Below, piece by piece: positions 40,101 through 45,505 of a stretch of 45,505 bases of DNA. Below the pieces are notes generated by a model that was given only the letters and a program-made list of their open reading frames with translations, searched no databases and was not told the origin of the DNA. The stretch comes from Acidimicrobiales bacterium (GTDB lineage: Bacteria > Actinomycetota > Acidimicrobiia > Acidimicrobiales > SKKL01): NCBI GenBank assembly GCA_007121465.1, contig SKKL01000301.1, forward strand, positions 1-45,505. Direction: 5' to 3'. Both the position numbers and the translations under genes were made by a program. How positions within the stretch are numbered: the first letter of the stretch is position 1; each line of letters begins with the position of its first letter.

Positions 40101-40439
40101 ACCCAGTGCGGGCTGAAGGCCTTCCGGAGCGACGTGGCCCGAGTGCTGTTCTCCGAGACCCGCATCGACCGCTTCGCCTTCGACGTCGAGCTTTTCGCAC
40201 TCGCCGAACGGCACCGCCTGTCGCTGCTCGCCGTACCGGTTCGTGTCGTGAACTCCACCCGCTCGAGTCTGCGGATCACACGCGACATGGTGCTCTTCAT
40301 CGCTGACCTGGCTCGAATCTCGTGGTGGCTGCGCCGAGGTGGCTACCCCGAGCCCGATCTCGGCGCGCTCCCCTCCGAGCGTCCCGCCGAGGAGGCCACC
40401 GAGGGCGAGATACCGGGCGATGAGGTGGTCGGGGAGTAG
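37137..40439 (+). CDS. Fusion of a GT-C-like (6-pyruvoyl-tetrahydropterin synthase-related) membrane domain and a polyprenyl-phosphate GT2 domain
   Basis: The 1100-aa protein has a Pro/Glu-rich N-terminus, a first span at about 68-90, then TPTGGDMGAHVWAPAYLRDNLLPEFRL with an Asp in the first outside loop, and ten or so further spans to about 450. An outside domain (about 450-780) and a span at about 785-805 follow. The C-terminal part (about 836-1075) is a complete GT2 domain: LSVVVPAYEEATVI, IVVVDDGSTDDTS, NAGKGAAVRSGALAARG, FTDADLAYAP, VVGSRYAVGS and DTQCGLKAFRSDVARV, typical of dolichyl/polyprenyl-phosphate glucose or mannose synthases. One chain could thus make a lipid-linked sugar and use it outside. 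manB follows after 23 bases. Confidence 0.87.
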   Translation: MTVEPPGPPEPPEPTTPSVSDEPFDPLDLGPHERAADDRVEPDVSRSGAAALFSVVVGRIARVQPGTWASWIVVGGSVLFTLAHLAPSLIVTENTPTGGDMGAHVWAPAYLRDNLLPEFRLTGWTDDWYAGFPALQFYFVPPMLAIVLLDVVFPYGVAFKMVVVSGILALPVAAWAFGRLAGLVRPVPELLAVGAVAFSFDPTFRILGGNILSTMAGEFSFTISLSLALVYLGLVANGLQTGRYRAIAAVVVAFVALCHVIPLFFAIAGTFVLLALYPSAAGLRWVLTTAPVGALLSLWWLLPFWWQRTYMNDMGWMKVEPSDDAGVMEQIGFWLTRAFPEDTRFVAYLAGIGLLTALARRAVPAMFFVAMILLGAVAFVLVPEGRLWNARVLPFVHLGTYLLAAFAVGELARWVIEAVREQWRSWSTAGATVLLAALGLGILAFPLHSLPFGEYRDGYYRWPSPPVIGTAWPWAFETTNRNVAPDWAEYNFAGYEGRELVWPEHEDMILTMTNVGQQHGCGRAMWEFDRPTLDRYGTNMAPMLLPMWTDGCIGSMKGLYFESASTAPTFFQLESSLSEEGSRTQRHMPYSDFHIELGVRQAQLMGVRYYMTLTDLAERSAISHPDLTEIARSGPWTIFELADAPLVEPLANEPIVLDGVHDAQHEWIPATADWFQAPARWDLMWASDGPDHWQRHQRIEDDVVERRPQPPVEVSGIEVENHRIRFEVSEPGTPVLVKVSYFPNWQASGADGPWRVAPNLMLVVPTDTTVELHYGRSGAELAGWGLTGLGVVLVILLARSRPLVMPRWDDDPHGLGDRPGPGVIGRPSRRPPPDGEMRLSVVVPAYEEATVIAATITELRRVLGELDGGVEIVVVDDGSTDDTSAQARDAGADQVLTLEPNAGKGAAVRSGALAARGRTIVFTDADLAYAPDQIPPLLEGVESGWDVVVGSRYAVGSTAEVAASRLRRAGGRVVNLLVRFVLVGDHADTQCGLKAFRSDVARVLFSETRIDRFAFDVELFALAERHRLSLLAVPVRVVNSTRSSLRITRDMVLFIADLARISWWLRRGGYPEPDLGALPSERPAEEATEGEIPGDEVVGE

Positions 40440-40449
40440 CCGACTGGCT

Positions 40450-40455
40450 TAGGTT
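40450..40455 (+). promoter_or_regulatory. manB: -10 element of manB (TAGGTT)
   Basis: TAGGTT ends 7 bases before the ATG at 40463 and rejects the in-frame TTG at 40454 as the start. Confidence 0.55.
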
Positions 40456-40462
40456 GGCAACC

Positions 40463-41824
40463 ATGGCGATCTCCCAGCAGCTCGATCAGATCGTGAAGGC
40501 CTACGACATCCGGGGCACCTACCCCGACCAGATCGATGCGGAGGTCGCTCGTGCCCTCGGTACCGCCTTCGCCCGGTTCGTCGCCGACGGCCCCCACGCC
40601 GCCGAGCGGGTCGTCGTCGCTCGTGACATGCGCCCCTCTGGTCCCGAACTGGTCGCCGCCTTCACCGAGGGGGTGCTCGGCCAGGGCCTCGACGTGGTCG
40701 ACATCGGCCTGGCCTCCACCGACATGATCTATTTCGCCGCCGGGTCCCTCGACTCACCCGGCGCCGTGTTCACCGCCTCGCACAACCCGGCCCAGTACAA
40801 CGGCATCAAGCTGTGCCTCGCCGGTGCGGCACCGGTCGGCGAGGACAGCGGCCTGGCCGAGATCAAGGCGATGGCCGCCGATCCGCCTGGCCCCGTCGGC
40901 TCGCCCGGCACCCGGACCGAGGTCGACCTGATGGACGAGTTCGTCGACCACGTCCGCTCCTTCATCGACACCAGCGCGTTGTCGCCCCTCAAGGTCGTGG
41001 CCGACACCGCCAACGGCATGGGAGGCCTCGTCGTGCCGCGAGTGTTCGACGGCCTGCCCGTCGACCTCGAGGTCATGTACCCCGAGCTCGACGGCACCTT
41101 CCCCAACCACCCCGCCGACCCCATCCAGGTCGAGAACCTCGCCGATCTGCGGGCCCGTGTCCTCGAGACCGGCGCCGACATCGGCCTCGCCTTCGACGGC
41201 GATGCCGACAGGGTGTTCCTCGTCGACGAACGGGGCGAACCGGTGTCGGGCTCGCTCACCACCGCCCTCATCGCCATGGGCGTGCTCGTGAAGGACCCGG
41301 GCGCCTCGATCATCCACAACCTGATCTGCTCCAAGGTGGTGCCCGAGGTCATCCGGGAGAACGGTGGCGAGCCGATCCGGTCCCGGGTCGGTCACTCGTT
41401 CATCAAGGCCGTCATGGCCGAGACCGGCGCGGCCTTCGGGGGCGAGCACTCGGCCCACTACTACTTCCGCGACAACTGGCGGGCCGACTCCGGTCTCATC
41501 GCCAGCCTCGTGGTCCTCGAACAGCTCAGCCAGGCCGGCACCACCCTCTCCGAGCTCCTGGCGCCCCTCGCTCGCTACGTCGCGTCGGGTGAGATCAACA
41601 CCACCGTGGCCGACCCCCATGCGGTGATCGACCGGGTCGCCGCCGCCTACACCGATCACGGTCAGGACCGACTCGACGGTCTGACCGTCGACGCCGGCGA
41701 CTGGTGGTTCAACCTCCGTCCCTCCAACACCGAACCGCTCCTGCGGCTCAACCTCGAAGCCCCCACCGCCGCGGAGTGCGACGCGCGGGTGGCCGAGGTC
41801 CGGGCCCTGCTCACCGATTCCTGA
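40463..41824 (+). CDS. manB: Phosphomannomutase / phosphoglucomutase
   Basis: The 453-aa alpha-D-phosphohexomutase interconverts hexose 6- and 1-phosphates, here most likely mannose. It has KAYDIRGTYP at the start, RDMRPSGPEL, the phosphoserine loop FTASHNPAQYNGIK (Ser106), the metal loop DGDADRVFLVDE, GEHSAHYYFRDNWRADSG for sugar recognition (GEHSxHxYF favours phosphomannomutase/phosphoglucomutase) and RPSNTEPLLRLNLEA for phosphate binding. It lies ahead of a Trm112-like gene and an SIS isomerase, the conserved actinobacterial order, and should supply mannose-1-phosphate to the GDP-mannose pyrophosphorylase. Confidence 0.95.
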   Translation: MAISQQLDQIVKAYDIRGTYPDQIDAEVARALGTAFARFVADGPHAAERVVVARDMRPSGPELVAAFTEGVLGQGLDVVDIGLASTDMIYFAAGSLDSPGAVFTASHNPAQYNGIKLCLAGAAPVGEDSGLAEIKAMAADPPGPVGSPGTRTEVDLMDEFVDHVRSFIDTSALSPLKVVADTANGMGGLVVPRVFDGLPVDLEVMYPELDGTFPNHPADPIQVENLADLRARVLETGADIGLAFDGDADRVFLVDERGEPVSGSLTTALIAMGVLVKDPGASIIHNLICSKVVPEVIRENGGEPIRSRVGHSFIKAVMAETGAAFGGEHSAHYYFRDNWRADSGLIASLVVLEQLSQAGTTLSELLAPLARYVASGEINTTVADPHAVIDRVAAAYTDHGQDRLDGLTVDAGDWWFNLRPSNTEPLLRLNLEAPTAAECDARVAEVRALLTDS

Positions 41825-41835
41825 AAGGCACTGCC

Positions 41836-42090
41836 ATGGCGCTCGACCCCACGCTGCTCGAGATCCTCGCCTGTCCCGAGGACAAGGGCCCACTTCTCTA
41901 CTTCACCGATGAGGACGCCCTCTACAACCCTCGGTCCCACCGCCGCTACGAGGTGCGTGACGACATCCCGATCATGTTGGTGGAGGAGTCCGAGATCGTC
42001 GACGACGCCGAACACGAGAGGCTCGTCGCCAAGGCCGACTCCGACGGCATCACCCCCACCTTCGAGGCCGCGGGCGGCGACCCGTCGTGA
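41836..42090 (+). CDS. Trm112/UPF0434-like small protein
   Basis: The 84-aa protein reads MALDPTLLEILACPEDKGPLLYF, then LYNPRSHRRYEVRDDIPIMLVEE. The LLEILACP start and IPIMLxEE end are the core of the Trm112p-like (UPF0434/YcaR) fold. Only one of the usual Cys pairs is present (ACPEDKG; second Cys missing), so it probably binds no zinc. Members activate methyltransferases in eukaryotes; the role of bacterial versions is unclear. GAAAGG precedes the ATG. It is conserved between manB and the SIS isomerase. Confidence 0.88.
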   Translation: MALDPTLLEILACPEDKGPLLYFTDEDALYNPRSHRRYEVRDDIPIMLVEESEIVDDAEHERLVAKADSDGITPTFEAAGGDPS

Positions 42091-43148
42091 CCGGCCCGGC
42101 GGCGGGCGGTGGTGCCTCGACCGACTCTCCCGACTCGCTCGGGTTCCGGGATCGCTTGATGGCCCGCCCCGAGCGCATCGAGGAGTTCATCGCCGACACC
42201 GGCACCATCGAGGGCCTGCCCGACCCGCGACGCGTCTCCAACGTGGTGGTCATCGGCATGGGGGAGGCGGCGCTGGCGGGCGACCTGATCCGTGCCATCG
42301 CCGGACCGTTCATGTCCATCCCGATCATCGTGCATCGGGGCTACGAGCTCCCGTCCTTCGTCGGGCCCGAGAGCCTCGTCCTCGCTCTGTCGGTGTCGGG
42401 TGCGACCGAGGAGACCGTCGAAGCCACCGAGGCGGCCTATGAGGCCGGCGCCGCCCTGCTGTCGGTCACCCGATCCGACGGCTATCTCGCCGAGCTCACC
42501 GACGCCTGGCAGACCCCGGTCGTCGTGCTGCCCGACGACGTCGGAGCCCGCCTCGAGCTCGTGCCGCTGTCGCTCGCGTCGCTGCTCGCCCTCGAACAGC
42601 TCGGGTTCTACCCGGGCGGGCGCGAGTGGCTGGCGATGGCCGCGGCCCAGCTCGCCCGACGCCGTGACCAGCTCGCCGGCCCCGCCAGCGACGCGGCCCG
42701 CATCGCCCGGGCCATCGACCGGACGATTCCCCTCGTCTATGCCGCCGGCCCGCTCGGGCGGGTGGCAGGGGTGCGCTGGAAGCAGCAGTTCAACCTCACC
42801 TCCAAGATCCCCGCCTTCACCAACTTCGTGCCCGAGCTGTGCCACAACGAGATCTCGGGGTGGGGCCAGCACGGCGACGTCACCCGCCAGGTGTTCACCC
42901 AGGTCGATCTCCGCCACGACGAGGAGCACCCCCAGGACACCGCCCGACTCGACCAGGTCGACGCCATCACCCTCGAGGTCGTCGCCGACCAGGTCCGCCT
43001 CGACGCCGTGGGCGACGGACCGTTGGCCCAGCTCCTCGACCTGATCTACGTCGGCGATGTCACCGCCCTCGAGATCGCGACCCGTGAGGGGATCGATCCG
43101 GGGCCAGCTCCTGCGGTCGAAGCGGTGCGGATCACCGCGGGTAGCTAG
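42087..43148 (+). CDS. SIS-domain phosphoglucose/phosphomannose isomerase-like protein
   Basis: The 353-aa protein starts at a GTG overlapping the Trm112-like stop. It has an SIS domain with VVVIGMGEAALAGDLIRAIAG, LVLALSVSGATEETVEATEAA and LLSVTRSDGYLAEL, and a C-terminal PGI/PMI half with VRWKQQFNLTSKIPAFTNFVPELCHNEISGW, the segment holding the catalytic Glu and His of bifunctional isomerases. It should interconvert fructose-6-, glucose-6- and mannose-6-phosphate. GMGEAALAG differs from the usual GMGGSAIAG in the phosphate loop, so activity may be altered, as in the Rv3256c-type proteins. Confidence 0.82.
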   Translation: MTGPAAGGGASTDSPDSLGFRDRLMARPERIEEFIADTGTIEGLPDPRRVSNVVVIGMGEAALAGDLIRAIAGPFMSIPIIVHRGYELPSFVGPESLVLALSVSGATEETVEATEAAYEAGAALLSVTRSDGYLAELTDAWQTPVVVLPDDVGARLELVPLSLASLLALEQLGFYPGGREWLAMAAAQLARRRDQLAGPASDAARIARAIDRTIPLVYAAGPLGRVAGVRWKQQFNLTSKIPAFTNFVPELCHNEISGWGQHGDVTRQVFTQVDLRHDEEHPQDTARLDQVDAITLEVVADQVRLDAVGDGPLAQLLDLIYVGDVTALEIATREGIDPGPAPAVEAVRITAGS

Positions 43149-43156
43149 ACTCGTCT

Positions 43157-43174
43157 CCGGCCTTCCGGGGCCGG
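43157..43174 (+). terminator. Hairpin after the SIS isomerase gene, in the ahcY leader
   Basis: CCGGCC (43157-43162) pairs with GGCCGG (43169-43174) around TTCCGG, 9 bases past the stop. Its 3' arm overlaps the 5' arm of a second possible stem (43171-43178 with 43201-43209), so the two exclude each other. Confidence 0.45.
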
Positions 43175-43209
43175 GCTGTGAAGAGTGGGTCAGTGGGCCC
43201 CAGCCCAGG
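43171..43209 (+). promoter_or_regulatory. ahcY: Alternative stem in the ahcY leader
   Basis: CCGGGCTG (43171-43178) can pair with CAGCCCAGG (43201-43209) with one bulged A. It competes with the hairpin 43157-43174. It does not match the SAH-riboswitch consensus as I remember it. Confidence 0.3.
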
Positions 43210-43268
43210 TCGGAAGTCGCCTGTTCGACGCGCCACGGCGCGCCCTCGATCCTCTCAGGAGCCCACCA

Positions 43269-44735
<1,467 letters not shown>

Positions 44736-44741
44736 GCACGG

Positions 44742-44780
44742 CGGGGCGCCCGGAGCGGCAGGGGACACCCCTCCGCCCCG
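44742..44780 (+). terminator. Stem-loop after ahcY
   Basis: CGGGGCG (44742-44748) pairs with CGCCCCG (44774-44780), and inside AGGGG pairs with CCCCT around ACA. It begins 7 bases past the ahcY stop. It likely marks the end of the ahcY transcript. Confidence 0.55.
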
Positions 44781-44828
44781 GTCGCACCCCGTTGGCGCGT
44801 TCGACGATCGTCGATCCTTCTCGTTCAC

Positions 44829-44850
44829 TGTCACACCCCTTGGGCATACT
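44829..44850 (+). promoter_or_regulatory. Promoter of the DUF222 gene with TGTCACAC box
   Basis: TGTCACAC (44829-44836), 8 bases, then CATACT (44845-44850), 6 bases before the ATG. It repeats the boxes and spacing found upstream of the AbiEi/DUF559 gene (7476-7497). Confidence 0.55.
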
Positions 44851-44856
44851 GGGTGT

Positions 44857-45505
44857 ATGAGATCAACGGCCGAGGAGGCCATCGCTGAACTGAACCGTGC
44901 CGTGGAGGTGCTGGCCGAGCTCGACCCCGCGGGGTGGGGTGACGACGAGTTGTCAGGCGCGCTGGTGGGCGCGTTGCGGGTGGGTTCGAAGCTCGACGCG
45001 GTGACGGCCCGGCTGACCGGCGAGGCAGATGCTCGCAAGGTGTGGGTTCTCGATGACGATTCCCAGGCGTGTTCGGGTTGGTTGGCTCGCCAGGCGAACC
45101 GGCCGGTGGGTGAGACCCGGGACTTGGTGCGGCAGGCTCGGCGGCTGCGGCACCTGCCGCTCGTGGAGGCGGCCCACGCGGCGGGCGACCTCTCGGTGGC
45201 GCATGTGCGCCGCCTGATCGCGGCCGCGAAGGTCAACCGGGCCGCGTTCGCCCGCGACGAAGCGGTGCTGGTTGACCAGGCCAAGACGCTGCGCTTCGAC
45301 GACTTCTGTCGGGCGTTGGCGTACTGGCGGCAACTCAACGAACCCGATGAAGCAGAAGACGAGGCGCGGGATCGGTACCAGGCCCGGCGGCTGCAGTTGT
45401 CCGAGACCCTCGATGGGGTCGGGGTGATGGACGTGGTGTTCGAGCCCATCGGGCTGGCCGAGTTCCGATCTGCCCTCGAACGCATCGAGAACGAACTCTG
45501 GCGGG
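44857..45505 (+). CDS. DUF222 (13E12 repeat-type) protein, N-terminal part, cut by window edge
   Basis: The first 216 codons lie in the window. The sequence reads AIAELNRAVEVLAELDPAGW, LRVGSKLDAVTARLTGEADARKVW, SGWLARQANRPVGETRDLVRQARRL and LPLVEAAHAAGDLSVAHVRRLIAAA, a close fit to DUF222, followed by the second helical part (DEAEDEARDRYQARRLQLSETLDGVGVMDVVFEP). Full-length members end in an HNH nuclease domain, which would lie beyond the window. They are abundant, often multi-copy genes in actinobacteria. The ATG is preceded by a clear promoter-like element and no ribosome site. Confidence 0.9.
   Translation, partial: MRSTAEEAIAELNRAVEVLAELDPAGWGDDELSGALVGALRVGSKLDAVTARLTGEADARKVWVLDDDSQACSGWLARQANRPVGETRDLVRQARRLRHLPLVEAAHAAGDLSVAHVRRLIAAAKVNRAAFARDEAVLVDQAKTLRFDDFCRALAYWRQLNEPDEAEDEARDRYQARRLQLSETLDGVGVMDVVFEPIGLAEFRSALERIENELWR

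Noticed and set aside
43149-43268. SAH riboswitch upstream of ahcY
   Set aside because: The remembered consensus (GAGGnGCGnUGC... and GCCAGGCUC) is not present. The leader is reported only as a candidate structure.

Overview
High-GC, densely packed bacterial chromosome whose gene content points to an actinobacterium, probably a member of the Acidimicrobiia or a relative. Pointers are the coenzyme F420 genes fbiA and fbiB, a DUF3499 gene, a DUF222/13E12-type gene, an LytR-CpsA-Psr (LCP) protein, a DUF5719 protein beside a huge GT2 membrane protein, and many start codons that sit 6-10 bases after a TAnnnT promoter element, as expected for leaderless transcripts. Several genes occur in an order known from Mycobacterium and Streptomyces chromosomes: lpdA-like, biotin carboxylase, birA, LCP, GDP-mannose pyrophosphorylase, fbiA/fbiB, GT2, DUF5719, DUF3499, manB, Trm112-like, SIS isomerase and ahcY. 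This looks like core chromosome rather than an island, although surface-glycan genes are threaded through it. I saw no rRNA, tRNA, CRISPR array, insertion sequence or prophage.

Layout. 1-4585 (minus): mutB, meaB, a methyltransferase and a glycosyltransferase cut by the window edge, all overlapping by 1-4 bases. 4667-5362 (minus): lipoprotein. 5482-7364 (plus): LpdA-like flavoprotein and RDD membrane protein. 7505-9094 (plus): AbiEi/DUF559 protein and NAD(P)-binding protein. 9104-11723: acyl-CoA carboxylase alpha chain divergent from birA. 11742-16430: class-IV aminotransferase (minus), then LCP protein, ugd and UDP-xylose synthase (plus). 16476-18805 (minus): epimerase and glycosyltransferase. 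18841-23022 (plus): two glycosyltransferases, GDP-mannose pyrophosphorylase, a degenerate SDR. 23019-25693 (minus): gmd, fbiA, fbiB. 25745-26233: XRE regulator. 26268-27489 (minus): small protein, a tiny leader ORF and rmd. 27576-33328 (plus): GT2/membrane giant, DUF5719, thioredoxin, VOC protein. 33378-35489 (minus): ftsH. 35591-44735 (plus): DUF3499, CPBP protease, zinc ribbon, membrane/GT2 fusion, manB, Trm112-like, phosphosugar isomerase, ahcY. 44857-end: DUF222 protein, partial.

How the genes work together. The window holds a nearly self-sufficient nucleotide-sugar system. The SIS isomerase, ManB, GDP-mannose pyrophosphorylase, Gmd and Rmd together would turn fructose-6-phosphate into GDP-D-rhamnose. 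Ugd and the UDP-xylose synthase would turn UDP-glucose into UDP-xylose. Six or more glycosyltransferases, two of them fused to large multi-span membrane domains, and an LCP ligase could assemble these sugars into a cell-envelope glycan and attach it to the wall. A second theme is acyl-CoA and C1 metabolism (MutB/MeaB, biotin carboxylase/BirA, AhcY), and a third is F420 biosynthesis. No gene-free stretch exceeds about 140 bases; the longest is 7365-7504.
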